Below are positions 17,230 to 24,879 of a DNA stretch of 38,460 nucleotides, one piece after another. The notes under the pieces were generated by a model, which saw nothing but the letters and a program-made list of their open reading frames with translations, made no database searches and had not been told where the DNA came from. Made by a program: the position numbers and the translations under genes. How positions within the stretch are numbered: the stretch's first letter is position 1; each line of letters opens with the position of its first letter. This DNA is from a virus: positions 1 through 38,460 of IMG/VR virus record IMGVR_UViG_3300023180_000155, one strand, 5' to 3'.

Positions 17230-17991
17230 TTAATTGTCAACCGGTATGCCCGCCGCTTGAAAGTATTTTCGCATTTTGCCTAAATACTCTTCTTGTTTTG
17301 CGGGGTAAGCCTCAAACAGATGACCATTTTCTTTCTGATACTTTCTAGCTTCTGATAAAAGCTCTTCGGCCGACTGTTTTGACACAGCCGATACGTTGCC
17401 CGACGGAATAGTTAGCTTTTCTTTAACTAGATTCCGGTGTAAAAAATCCAGTGCCTCTCCGGTCGTAGCCATGCTATCCAGTATTTTTTGATCGGCTTCG
17501 TTCAATCCCTTTTTATAATTATTGAGCTCGCCAAGCACTTGCTCTTTTCGGTGCCCAAGCTTTAGCAACTCGTCCTCTGGCTTAACTTTAGACGCTTCAA
17601 TCGACTCTAGGTAACTTTCAAGCACCCCTTCGGCTTGCTCTTTATTTAATCCGTTTTTCTTAAAAACGTCTGCAAGGTACGGCAAATCCAAGGTCTCACT
17701 TAACCCTTTGTACTTTTCCAATTGCCCGCCCTCTTCAAAATTAAAATCGTAATTATCTGGTACTTTATACTTATCTTCGACGTCTTTAATGTTCTTCCGC
17801 AACTCCCCAATGTATTTACTTTGTTCGCTATACGCCGCCGCTAAATCGCCAGCAGTTTTATATTTACCGCCCAGCAAGTCCACAGTTTCAGTTTCAGCAT
17901 TAACAACTTCTTCCGGTGCTTCTGTTGCAACACTTTCTGCTTGCACGTTTTCGGTTTCTACACTTTCTGTTGGGGTTTCAAGTAATGACAT
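17230..17991 (-). CDS. Capsid assembly scaffolding protein
   Basis: A 253-residue, highly charged protein. The N-terminal 45 residues are Glu/Thr/Val-rich and disordered-looking. A YKTAGDLAAAYSEQSKYIGELR motif follows, typical of podovirus scaffolds, and the rest is long helices. The C terminus is basic and helical (KQEEYLGKMRKYFQAAG), suiting capsid binding. It lies between portal-side genes and the capsid gene, as T7 gene 9 does. It should guide procapsid assembly and then leave. Confidence 0.85.
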   Translation of the reverse strand: MSLLETPTESVETENVQAESVATEAPEEVVNAETETVDLLGGKYKTAGDLAAAYSEQSKYIGELRKNIKDVEDKYKVPDNYDFNFEEGGQLEKYKGLSETLDLPYLADVFKKNGLNKEQAEGVLESYLESIEASKVKPEDELLKLGHRKEQVLGELNNYKKGLNEADQKILDSMATTGEALDFLHRNLVKEKLTIPSGNVSAVSKQSAEELLSEARKYQKENGHLFEAYPAKQEEYLGKMRKYFQAAGIPVDN

Positions 17992-18239
17992 TAATTAGCC
18001 TCCTTAGCTTTATTTTTTACCTGCTCTAAAAGTCGTTTAAGTTGTCGTACTACACTGTTCTGTCCTTCTCGTTGTGCTGCTGCCATTAAAGTATTCCCGC
18101 TATCGGGGTGCACCATTTGTATTACCGGCTTCCCGATCGTGTTATTTTCCAATATTTGTAATGCTTGTTGCCCGTCTGGGGTTCGAAATAGCCGAAGTAA
18201 TACTGCCTTTTCTTCGTCGCTAAACGGAATCTGTATCAT
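17991..18239 (-). CDS. Small hypothetical protein between portal and scaffold
   Basis: An 82-residue protein, predicted mainly helical: FSDEEKAVLLRLFRTPDGQQALQIL near the start and RQLKRLLEQVKNKAKEAN at the end. Its start and stop overlap the portal and scaffold genes by one base, so the three are translated together. Small genes occupy this site in other podoviruses; no function is known. Confidence 0.65.
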   Translation of the reverse strand: MIQIPFSDEEKAVLLRLFRTPDGQQALQILENNTIGKPVIQMVHPDSGNTLMAAAQREGQNSVVRQLKRLLEQVKNKAKEAN

Positions 18240-19849
18240 TACCCAACCTCCGGTGCCGCTTGTGGCGTTTGTTGGCTTAATTGCTCTTGCGCCATGGCCA
18301 TAATATTTTGCTGAATTTGAGCCGATTGCTCCTCGGTCGGTACTATGCCCTCCGGTAGGCTCAAATGCGTGGCAATTTTACGTGCGTATTCTGCGGTATT
18401 TAAAACCGTTTCTAACATTTCTGGGCCTTTAATCTCCATCATATGCCTTGAATAGCGCATAAGGCTCAAGATTTCTTCCTCTTCTTGCAACGTGGCCAAC
18501 GGGGACAAACTCTGAACGTCAATCTCAAGCCCATTTACCCGAAACATATTTAACTCTATCATCGGGTTGCCCTCTGGGTCGATCACCTTCTCTAAGCATT
18601 TTAACGACACGTCAACCGTTTTTGCCACAAGCTCCCGAAACAGCCGCCCAAACGAAGAGCCTGATCGATTAGCGTATTCCTGCTGGCGAATCGTTTGCTC
18701 GGTAGCAGTTTTTACTGGGGCGTCAATCGGGCCTAGCGGGTCGGTAAATAGCATCTCGTTAATGTTTTTCCGCAAGTCCTCGACAATAATTCGTTGTAAA
18801 TTAGAATACGGCGGTGGATTTAAGTATTGTATTTTGGGGCCGGCCATATCCCAATACACTGGTATTGCGATTGCCGGTTCCAGTTTCATGTTCTCTAAAC
18901 TCATAACGCCATCGTCACCAACAAGCAACGGCGGCTGCCCGGTCATTGCTGCTGCTTTTAAGTCAAATTCTATCGACTTGTTAAGCGTTTTAATATCGGG
19001 TAGTGCATACAAAAGCGGCCCCCGGCCATACCACTCGCCAGCAACCACCGACCATCGGAACACCACCCACGGTAAAAACTCCTCGTCGCGCTCCACAAGT
19101 AAATGATCGCCTTTGGTTGCCAAAATACAATACTTAAACCCCATAACCTTTTCGGTTTTTTGCACTCCTCCGACCATATAAGTTGCCGTAACTTCCGCCG
19201 GATACATCCCCTCGATCAGTTCGCACTCGTCCATTGGTTTTTGTGCATAAGCCTCTTGCATTTCTTTTGGAATTTTTGCATCGGGCCACGTGTCCATAAT
19301 GTTTCGGTATTGTACTTTCATTTTTCGAAACACCGTATCCACAGTGTTATCGGCCCCTGTTGCTATGTATAGCTTAGCAATCGGTACCGCTTCTACCAGT
19401 AATGGTTGCCTATTTGTGCCGGGGCGTATTAGTAACGCGCCGGTCCCAGCCGCTACGTCATATAACGCTTCGGATACTGCTTGGTCAAACGCCGACGCAT
19501 GAAGACAATCAAACAACCGATTCTCCATAATTTCTAATTCTTTAAGCACTTTGGGGTCGTCTTGCCCGTCTTCATTTTTCAAAAACATCCCCGCTTTTAA
19601 CCGAGCCCACTTTTTCATCGGCGGCACCAACACGTTCTGTATATTCGACACAAATTTTTGAGTCCCGTTTACTGCGGTTGAATCAAAAACAACTTGAGCG
19701 TTATCCCGTTTAGCACCATTAACCGCTTCGCTAAATAAATTTCGTTGCGGCATACAATACTCATACACTTCTTCATACGTTGAATCCCATTGCTGCTTGC
19801 GAGATTCTAGTGTTTTGAACGTCGCTAAAAACTTTTCCTTTACGTTCAT
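18239..19849 (-). CDS. Portal protein (head-to-tail connector)
   Basis: A 536-residue protein of the T7-like head-tail connector family. Recognisable parts are TLESRKQQWDSTYEEVYEYCMPQRN at the N terminus, the FDSTAVNGTQKFVSNIQNVLVPP segment, WYGRGPLLYALPDIKTLN, and the VKTATEQTIRQQEYANRSGSSFGRL block. The C terminus is Gln-rich. It forms the dodecameric DNA gate for packaging and ejection. It overlaps both neighbours by start/stop overlaps. The length matches the family. Confidence 0.9.
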   Translation of the reverse strand: MNVKEKFLATFKTLESRKQQWDSTYEEVYEYCMPQRNLFSEAVNGAKRDNAQVVFDSTAVNGTQKFVSNIQNVLVPPMKKWARLKAGMFLKNEDGQDDPKVLKELEIMENRLFDCLHASAFDQAVSEALYDVAAGTGALLIRPGTNRQPLLVEAVPIAKLYIATGADNTVDTVFRKMKVQYRNIMDTWPDAKIPKEMQEAYAQKPMDECELIEGMYPAEVTATYMVGGVQKTEKVMGFKYCILATKGDHLLVERDEEFLPWVVFRWSVVAGEWYGRGPLLYALPDIKTLNKSIEFDLKAAAMTGQPPLLVGDDGVMSLENMKLEPAIAIPVYWDMAGPKIQYLNPPPYSNLQRIIVEDLRKNINEMLFTDPLGPIDAPVKTATEQTIRQQEYANRSGSSFGRLFRELVAKTVDVSLKCLEKVIDPEGNPMIELNMFRVNGLEIDVQSLSPLATLQEEEEILSLMRYSRHMMEIKGPEMLETVLNTAEYARKIATHLSLPEGIVPTEEQSAQIQQNIMAMAQEQLSQQTPQAAPEVG

Positions 19850-20052
19850 ACAACGCCTCGCTCAGACGTGGACAACAGCGACCGTCGCCCTAAAGTTCCC
19901 CGCCGCAACGCCAATAAAGCGGTAGTATTTTCAAGCGCAATTTTTTCTCGTTGCGCTCGACTTTCTTCTTCTTGCTGTCTCAACTGTTCTTGTTGCATTT
20001 CTAATTGCTGACGCTGTACTGAGTCGTCGTATTTTGGTCCGCCGCCACCCAT
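19846..20052 (-). CDS. Small Gln/Glu-rich hypothetical protein
   Basis: A 68-residue product: a Gly-rich start (MGGGGPKYDD), a highly charged Gln/Glu coiled-coil-like middle (residues 12-40), then a basic Ser/Leu-rich tail. An excellent GGAGG site precedes the ATG, although that site lies inside the 3' part of the upstream gene, which it overlaps by 52 bp. It overlaps the portal start by 4 bp. The strong ribosome site argues that it is real. Confidence 0.62.
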   Translation of the reverse strand: MGGGGPKYDDSVQRQQLEMQQEQLRQQEEESRAQREKIALENTTALLALRRGTLGRRSLLSTSERGVV

Positions 20053-20459
20053 AATTTACCTCCATTTATCACTAACCATCTGTACAATTCGTAAGGGGTA
20101 ATCGCATAATTAGTTATTCCTAACGCCATTTTCACTATACTAACACACCCCGGTATAATATTTCCAATATGAAACCCCGACTTACAGTCTTTTTCGGTCG
20201 TTTCATATTCGACAACTAAATACTTTGGGCGGCTAAAATAAAAATCTAAAACCTCTTCGGCCGTTTGATTTTCGTATAGTTTAGTGTTTATATTAAACCC
20301 TGTATAATCAATTGCCACCGTGTGCGGACTGATCGTCCGTAACGCAAATACGTGTTGAATGTTATGGTCTAAAACCTTTTTTAAAATTCGCATGGTCGGG
20401 TGTTTAGTAGGACTAATCCGCCGAAACACCACATACCATTTAATTTTTTTCATTTCCAT
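20001..20459 (-). CDS. Conserved podovirus protein between terminase and portal; possible permuted papain-like fold
   Basis: A 152-residue protein. I recognise the pattern (a FALR-type His strand, then PGCVSIVKMALGI and ITPYELYRWL) from uncharacterised proteins found between large terminase and portal genes in T7-like phages. The potential catalytic residues are in the order His 36, Asp 51, Cys 105, which is that of circularly permuted NlpC/P60-like (LRAT/YiiX) folds. That relation is my inference and would need a structure search. Two close ATGs exist (20459 and 20453) and neither has a strong ribosome site. Confidence 0.65.
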   Translation of the reverse strand: MEMKKIKWYVVFRRISPTKHPTMRILKKVLDHNIQHVFALRTISPHTVAIDYTGFNINTKLYENQTAEEVLDFYFSRPKYLVVEYETTEKDCKSGFHIGNIIPGCVSIVKMALGITNYAITPYELYRWLVINGGKLWVAADQNTTTQYSVSN

Positions 20460-20465
20460 AGTATA

Positions 20466-21884
20466 CTAAAAGATTTTAAACTTGGGAAGGACTGTAGGCT
20501 TTTGCATTTTCTCGTTTCGACCTAGCATCGTTTTATGCTCGCCACCGCCTAATAACGCATACTGCAACGCATCGTGCGGGTGGCTAAACCGGTTTTTTTC
20601 TGGCTCTAATTTATACTTTGCCTCGCCCCCAACGTTCAACCGCTTATAGTGATACCCACCGTTAAACCCTCGTCGCACCATTGGGGCTTTTTGCCGACTT
20701 ACCACAATACCCGGCAGGCCATTGCTTGAGCGCAACAGTGGCGACAATACCGCTTCCCTTCGGACTTCAAACTTATTCGATGGTGCTGGACGCACAAACA
20801 ACTGTTCTTTTTTAAACAGATCAAACGCAGTAACCCCTTGTTGGTCCCTAAAGCCGCCAGACGGGTCACCCCATAACTCAATATTCGCTTGCTTGTATTC
20901 CTTGGTTAGATATTTATTAAGATTTCTAGCAAAGTCTTGGAGCGGCCACGTCTCACCATCGGGCGTTAAAAACTCGTCCACTACTCGCCAGCGACCAAAT
21001 GGGTCTTTCTGAGCAATAACCGCCGACGGGGTAAGCCCAAAGTCCACCCCAACAATCACCGGCAATAGCGAATCATACTTAACATCCGCACTTGAATGCG
21101 TGGCGTCCACATAATTATCTCCATATACCGGTTTGCCTTCTTGGATAAACCCATACTTCCCATGCACATACACATCAATCCACTCTTGTGGCTTACCCGC
21201 CATCATGTTGTTATAATAACTAGGCGGCAAATTCTCCACATTCTCTGCGCTTTCACTAAGCCCAGACGGTTGATCGAAAAACACCCAGCCGTCCGGGTGC
21301 TTAATCTCAGCCATATCGTACCACCAGCTAGAATCATCGGGCGGGTTAGTATCCGCTATAACGCCAAACCGTGTCGGCCATTGCCCCTCAAACCCGTCGG
21401 GCTTCTCACGGTGCGACGGATACCGACCCACCCGACCTGTAGCGGCATCTAAAATCTCTTTTAAAATATACCGAGCTTCATTAAACCAAATCATTGTAGC
21501 CTCTAACGACAATAATTTTTTAACGTCTTCGGGGCGGTCTAGTGCCAAAAAGATAACTTCCGATTCAATATCGTCAATCTTAATATGATGCGAGATCGGC
21601 GGCTTTCGGTTTACTTTCCCAAACACTTCCTCCGGGAACCAATCCAGCCAAGTCTTTAACGTCGTCGTCTCAAGCTCCGGTGCGGTATTTCTCACCACGA
21701 TATGCCGAGTCCGACGAATCCCATCTCTTGACTTCGCTTGGCTCTTCATCACGACAAACAACTCAAAACACATCCCCACAGACTTCCCAGAGCCAATCGG
21801 CCCTTTCACCCCTCGGAAAAAAGCGTCCGAGTTATGAAACTTCGAAAGCGTTGGAGAAGCCTTATAATTTAATTCAAACTTCAT
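20466..21884 (-). CDS. Terminase large subunit (DNA packaging ATPase/nuclease)
   Basis: A 472-residue protein. The N-terminal ATPase shows Walker A GPIGSGKS (residues 28-35), the VVRNTAPELETTTLKTWLDWFP adenine-side motif, and Walker B MIWFNEARYI with Glu 136. The C-terminal RNase H-like nuclease begins at VIVGVDFGLTPSAVI (Asp 281), with GDPSGGFRDQQG and a HPHDALQYAL motif near the end. It pumps DNA into the procapsid through the portal and cuts the concatemer. It sits two genes downstream of the small subunit gene. The call is firm. Confidence 0.93.
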   Translation of the reverse strand: MKFELNYKASPTLSKFHNSDAFFRGVKGPIGSGKSVGMCFELFVVMKSQAKSRDGIRRTRHIVVRNTAPELETTTLKTWLDWFPEEVFGKVNRKPPISHHIKIDDIESEVIFLALDRPEDVKKLLSLEATMIWFNEARYILKEILDAATGRVGRYPSHREKPDGFEGQWPTRFGVIADTNPPDDSSWWYDMAEIKHPDGWVFFDQPSGLSESAENVENLPPSYYNNMMAGKPQEWIDVYVHGKYGFIQEGKPVYGDNYVDATHSSADVKYDSLLPVIVGVDFGLTPSAVIAQKDPFGRWRVVDEFLTPDGETWPLQDFARNLNKYLTKEYKQANIELWGDPSGGFRDQQGVTAFDLFKKEQLFVRPAPSNKFEVRREAVLSPLLRSSNGLPGIVVSRQKAPMVRRGFNGGYHYKRLNVGGEAKYKLEPEKNRFSHPHDALQYALLGGGEHKTMLGRNEKMQKPTVLPKFKIF

Positions 21885-21886
21885 TT

Positions 21887-22228
21887 CTACCCAGCGTAAA
21901 ACTCATTTGGGTAAGACCACTCCTCCCATTTCTCTTTTATTGTTTCTGGCGGAAAATCTTTAGGGCTTCTTAGGAGCGTATCCCTTACGTAAAACTCTTT
22001 GAATTTAGCAAACGGGGATATTGTGCCATTGGCCTCCCTTGGGTAAATGCGATACACTGTAGCGTCCCCCACCGCACGTACGACTAAAAAGTCATCACTA
22101 GCCGATACCACTTTGTCCCGCAAATGGTCGGGTATTCGACTGTCGAATAACCACTTCTCCCGCGCAACCAGTTCAAGTATATTTTTGTCCTTCAGCCACC
22201 ACTGAAATAATTTACTCTTTATTCGCAT
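21887..22228 (-). CDS. Hypothetical protein in the terminase cluster
   Basis: Taken from the ATG at 22228 (113 residues). A longer frame from 22267 would overlap the previous gene by 56 bp. The sequence is rich in Lys, Trp and Phe (FQWWLKDKNILELVAREKWL) with a central beta-like part (DFLVVRAVGDATVYRIY). No family was recognised. It ends 2 bp before the large terminase start. Confidence 0.6.
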   Translation of the reverse strand: MRIKSKLFQWWLKDKNILELVAREKWLFDSRIPDHLRDKVVSASDDFLVVRAVGDATVYRIYPREANGTISPFAKFKEFYVRDTLLRSPKDFPPETIKEKWEEWSYPNEFYAG

Positions 22229-22454
22229 CTTCTGTTTTTTTAGCCCGTGTGCGCTTGGGCGCGGCAACCTTCGCCTGATACGCTTCCTTATCGTGCGGGT
22301 TCAAATTCTTCCACGCCATAATATTCGCCACCGGATTCGGCTCGCCACAAACATCACACTCCCTCAAAACCAAATGCGGATTAACAAAACCCTCATCCAA
22401 CACGCCGCCATTCGCTTTCGCACAACCAATACAAATAACCTGAATCTTAGACAT
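22212..22454 (-). CDS. Small zinc-ribbon-like protein in the terminase cluster
   Basis: An 80-residue protein. CIGCAK (residues 8-13) and CDVCGEPN (residues 33-40) supply two CxxC pairs able to bind one zinc ion. The tail is basic (KRTRAKK), suggesting nucleic acid contact. It overlaps the small terminase stop by 8 bp. A helper role in DNA packaging is plausible from position alone. Confidence 0.68.
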   Translation of the reverse strand: MSKIQVICIGCAKANGGVLDEGFVNPHLVLRECDVCGEPNPVANIMAWKNLNPHDKEAYQAKVAAPKRTRAKKTEDANKE

Positions 22455-22989
22455 CTATAATCTCTCCTTGCTCTTTACCAACCGAACCTAAATCAATATT
22501 AATATTTATCTGCGTTTTACCTCCCGCATCTTCCACACCACCGTGGCCAGTAAACTTCATCTTATTACTCACCATACTCGCCAACGCTCCCGACACCCTC
22601 GAATCCCCCTCCTCAAACCGCTCCTTCAACGACTGCAATACCTCCTCAAACTGCCCCGCCGCAATCTTAGCATCCAACATCACAGCCTTCACATACGTCT
22701 TATGAATACTAACCACAACCTCCTCAATATGCGGTTTCTTCATCCACGTCGCCGCCACTCGCTTATCAACCCCAGCCGCTTTCGCCGCCTTGTCCGGGTC
22801 CAACGTCTTCTTATACTCCTCTAAAAAAGCAACCTGAGCCATCGTATACGCATAATGCTCCGGTATTTGTACCGGCATACTCTTATCCGCAACCAATTCC
22901 ACCGGTGGATTGTCCTTATCCGCCTCCTTAAATTTCTTTTTTACACGAGCCATAACGTCCTTATCTATCTTTTTACTACTCTCTTTCAT
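22447..22989 (-). CDS. Terminase small subunit
   Basis: A 180-residue protein. After a charged N terminus comes a helix-turn-helix DNA-binding segment (FLEEYKKTLDPDKAAKAAGV, then VAATWMKKPHI). A helical oligomerisation region follows (about residues 95-145), and the C-terminal INIDLGSVG tail could contact the large subunit. It is the first gene of the leftward arm and should recognise the packaging site. The plus strand here is markedly C-rich compared with neighbours. The ribosome site is weak. Confidence 0.82.
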   Translation of the reverse strand: MKESSKKIDKDVMARVKKKFKEADKDNPPVELVADKSMPVQIPEHYAYTMAQVAFLEEYKKTLDPDKAAKAAGVDKRVAATWMKKPHIEEVVVSIHKTYVKAVMLDAKIAAGQFEEVLQSLKERFEEGDSRVSGALASMVSNKMKFTGHGGVEDAGGKTQININIDLGSVGKEQGEIIDV

Positions 22990-23342
22990 GCTTTAGCTAT
23001 GGCAGCAGTAAGTGTTGTAGTTCCAAATCTTGTGAGAGTGAGAAGAGTGTCAGAGAAAAAAATGAAAAAAGTTTTTGTTCTCACCACTACCATAACCAAA
23101 CCCACTGTACCATACACTTTAAACTCCGTCAAGCCTCTAGCTTCGTTAAACTCTTACTGATGCGTTTTAAACTTTACCCTTTTTCGTAAAGCTCAAAAAA
23201 TTCAGAGGCGGTTTAGATAACGCTATGGCGACAAGTCATTTGGCGGGTACCCCCTCGAATATATGACCCCCCCGGGGGTGTTTGCCACATCGTACGATAT
23301 TCGTTTTCGTTGTAAACTAAAGCAATTATTAACCTATGTCGC

Positions 23343-23370
23343 ATAATATTTATTATGTAAAGTTTTGCAA
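23343..23370 (-). promoter_or_regulatory. Candidate leftward sigma70-type promoter for the structural arm
   Basis: Read on the minus strand: TTGCAA (23370-23365), a 16-bp spacer, then TATTAT (23348-23343). The -35 matches four of six consensus bases and the -10 matches five of six. Transcription would start near 23336 and run to the small terminase. A CATAAT/ATTATG inverted repeat (23342-23357) overlaps the -10 box and could be an operator. This is sequence matching only. Confidence 0.4.
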
Positions 23371-23378
23371 AAAAGCCT

Positions 23379-23406
23379 GTAATGACAAGTAATGCCAGTA
23401 ATTCCA
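23379..23406. repeat. Three direct repeats GTAAT(G/T)(A/C)CA next to the leftward promoter
   Basis: Copies at 23379-23387, 23389-23397 and 23398-23406 are spaced at 9-10 bp, about one helical turn. They sit just upstream (relative to minus-strand transcription) of the candidate -35 box. This phasing fits activator or repressor sites. The core GTAAT is also the core of the iterons at 24.1 kb. Confidence 0.4.
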
Positions 23407-23576
23407 GTGTCCCATGCACTCTCTATGACCAACAGCTTCCGAAGCGCAAGGGGTAGACGTCTTCCAGCCACTTTAAACCACCTAAACAGCTATCAGAGCG
23501 ATAATTCTGTATCATTTTGAGCATTTAACACGTTGGCATAACAAAACATACGCTAATAGTATATAATGTTGATTAT

Positions 23577-23852
23577 ATGGCTGAATATCGCTATCTCATC
23601 CGCATCAGCTACAAGAACCGCGACAGCTTCCAGACTTGGAAGCCAGCGAGGACAGCAGCCCAAGCAATGATTAAGGCCTTGGAAGCCTACAAACATCGTA
23701 TCAGCCATATCACTAGCTGTTGCGTCATCGGCCAACCGATACCAGTGTGTAAGCGCCGTAGAAAACAACAACAAGCCGAACAGCTTCCAGATCGGGCAGA
23801 TCGGTACAAAGCTAAAGAGCGTCCGAAGCCGCCAAGTGTATTCGACATTTAG
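23577..23852 (+). CDS. Small basic hypothetical protein, first gene of the rightward arm
   Basis: A 91-residue product. The N-terminal part (YRYLIRISYKNRDSFQTW, then AAQAMIKALEAYKHRI) has a beta-alpha appearance, and the C-terminal part is very basic with KRRRKQQQ and AKERPKPP. There is no Shine-Dalgarno sequence. A TATAAT at 23562-23567 would start transcription within a few bases of the ATG, so a leaderless mRNA is possible. No family was recognised. The opposite strand has a shorter frame that looks less protein-like. Confidence 0.5.
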   Translation: MAEYRYLIRISYKNRDSFQTWKPARTAAQAMIKALEAYKHRISHITSCCVIGQPIPVCKRRRKQQQAEQLPDRADRYKAKERPKPPSVFDI

Positions 23853-24031
23853 CCAAAAATTCTCCCCCCCTATACAAATACCTACTACAATATATATTTA
23901 CCTATATTATATATATATATATTCTACTAACTAAATACGTTATGGTGATTTTTTGAAAATTTATTTTTATTTTTATTTTAGTGTATTTTACAACGATTAT
24001 TGAAAAAAAACAAAAATTTATAAAAAACAGT

Positions 24032-24243
24032 GTATTACAGGTTTATGTGTAAATGAATATATACAAAATAAAATGATGTATTTTAGCCTATTTTTGTAAT
24101 ACAACCTTAAGCGTAAATTTGTAATACCGTATTACAAGATTACACGTAGTTTTGTAATACGTATATCAGCCGCTAGGCGTGGTTTTGTAATACACAAAAT
24201 AGGCTAAAATACATCATTTTATTTTTTGCGATTTTTGTATTAC
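24032..24243. repeat. Iteron-like TTTGTAATAC repeats
   Basis: Four exact direct copies of TTTGTAATAC: 24093-24102, 24118-24127, 24151-24160 and 24184-24193. An inverted near-copy lies at 24129-24138, a direct variant (TTTGTATTAC) at 24234-24243, and a partial inverted copy at 24032-24039. A second motif, CGCTAGGCG, occurs at 24171-24179 and 24246-24254, and a diverged form (CTTAAGCG) sits at the same place between two other copies. The repeat unit is thus longer than the decamer. Such arrays bind initiators or repressors. Confidence 0.75.
24065..24225. repeat. Perfect 30-bp inverted repeat with 101-bp spacer
   Basis: The left arm is 24065-24094 and the right arm is 24196-24225. Each contains the core ATGATGTATTTTAGCCTATT or its complement. 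The arms are identical over 30 bp. The enclosed 101 bp carries the iteron copies. The arms could form a cruciform or a long stem-loop RNA, or be inverted binding sites. Confidence 0.85.
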
Positions 24244-24300
24244 GACGCTAGGCGCGATTTCATACATCAAGATTTTTCGATTTGACGACACTGGTCACGG

Positions 24301-24344
24301 TTGATACTATTGGTTTTGTTGTAGTTTTATTGTAGTTTTATAGT
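24301..24344 (+). promoter_or_regulatory. Candidate rightward promoter before the early gene cluster
   Basis: TTGATA at 24301-24306 with TTTTAT at 24325-24330 (18-bp spacer), and a second -10-like TATAGT at 24339-24344 with a weak TTGTTG at 24316-24321. A tandem TGTAGTTTTA repeat (24320-24339) lies across them. Transcription would enter the gene at 24365. The matches are moderate. Confidence 0.3.
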
Positions 24345-24364
24345 TTAAAATGGAGTAAATGAGA

Positions 24365-24817
24365 ATGGATAAATATAGTGAGTATTGCAAAAAGCTGAAT
24401 GATGAGTGTGACTGGATGGCCAGAAACTTTTTAAACGTGACTCATACTGATATGTCTATAAAATGGATTGATCACGATTATTATTTTAAAGGCGATAAAA
24501 GACAAAGGGATATATATTATATAAAGATAACAAGAAAAATGACAAAAGGGGAACAGTCATATAGCTTCGAATTTGGACAATCGCTTGCCAGTAGTTCCAT
24601 TTATCCACTTGAAAGAAAAAAACCTACAGAATATGACATATTGGCTTGCTTAACGGCAACTGATCCAGGCCGTCATGAGGAGTTTTGTTGGAATTACGGA
24701 TATGATGAGGACTCTATTCATGGCCTTGAGCTTTATGAACGTGTCTATGATGAATTCAAAAACTTGAGTAGGCTGTATAGTAGTGAAGAGTTGGCAATGC
24801 TAGATGAGATCCGGTAA
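24365..24817 (+). CDS. Conserved phage/plasmid hypothetical protein
   Basis: A 150-residue protein. The start at 24365 is preferred over the ATG at 24359 because GGAG (24352-24355) is then nine bases away instead of three. The C-terminal half, with YDILACLTATDPG, EEFCWNYGYDEDS and a YDEFKNLSRLYSSEEL ending, is a pattern I recognise from uncharacterised proteins common in phages and plasmids. The N-terminal half is beta-like and charged. Function is unknown. It is the first gene after the candidate origin, consistent with early expression. Confidence 0.72.
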   Translation: MDKYSEYCKKLNDECDWMARNFLNVTHTDMSIKWIDHDYYFKGDKRQRDIYYIKITRKMTKGEQSYSFEFGQSLASSSIYPLERKKPTEYDILACLTATDPGRHEEFCWNYGYDEDSIHGLELYERVYDEFKNLSRLYSSEELAMLDEIR

Positions 24818-24818
24818 A

Positions 24819-24848
24819 AATGCTAAAAATATCTAAAATCAATGGCCG
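24819..24848 (+). repeat. 30-bp start-region repeat, copy 1 (copy 2 at 25360-25389)
   Basis: The 30 bases around the ATG at 24820 recur around the ATG at 25361 with a single mismatch. Both encode MLKISKINGR in frame. This indicates duplication or homologous recombination among small early genes. Confidence 0.8.
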
Positions 24849-24879
24849 AGGAATTATTGGAAAAATTGGAGGCCCTGTA

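Larger units (their letters stand above)
22990..23576. promoter_or_regulatory. Non-coding spacer at the head of the leftward structural operon
   Basis: No convincing gene is seen in these 587 bp. A 53-codon frame at 22999-23160 (plus) exists, but it lacks a ribosome site and family resemblance. The spacer holds a leftward promoter candidate at 23343-23370, a short direct-repeat array at 23379-23406, a C/G palindrome around 23269-23278 (CCCCCGGGGG), and a second TATAAT at 23562-23567 facing right. It therefore looks like the bidirectional control region for the two arms, with a leader of about 350 nt for the structural mRNA. Confidence 0.5.
23853..24358. other. A+T-rich intergenic region, candidate replication origin/control region
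   Basis: No gene is seen in these 506 bp. The left part has poly-AT runs (about 23889-23923) and long A and T tracts. The centre has a perfect 30-bp inverted repeat with iteron-like repeats inside. The right part has promoter-like elements before the gene at 24365. High A+T content, iterons, a large inverted repeat and location between divergent arms are usual properties of origins. Function is inferred. Confidence 0.5.

Noticed and set aside
18567-19106. 179-codon plus-strand frame inside the portal gene
   Set aside because: Antisense to a well-identified portal gene, with no domain likeness.
22999-23160. 53-codon plus-strand frame downstream of the terminase gene start
   Set aside because: No ribosome site, composition rich in Val/Thr/Lys without a recognisable pattern, and it lies in the likely leader of the divergent operon.
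23266-23279. C7G5 palindrome considered as a rho-independent terminator
   Set aside because: No T-run follows on either strand, and the stem is only five pairs with almost no loop.
23400-23576. Search for a tRNA or structured RNA in the arm junction
   Set aside because: No cloverleaf, T-loop motif or other recognised RNA pattern was found by eye.
23553-23774. Minus-strand 73-codon frame opposite the small gene at 23577
   Set aside because: Its peptide looks less protein-like than the plus-strand one and it would lie in the opposite orientation to the arm starting there.
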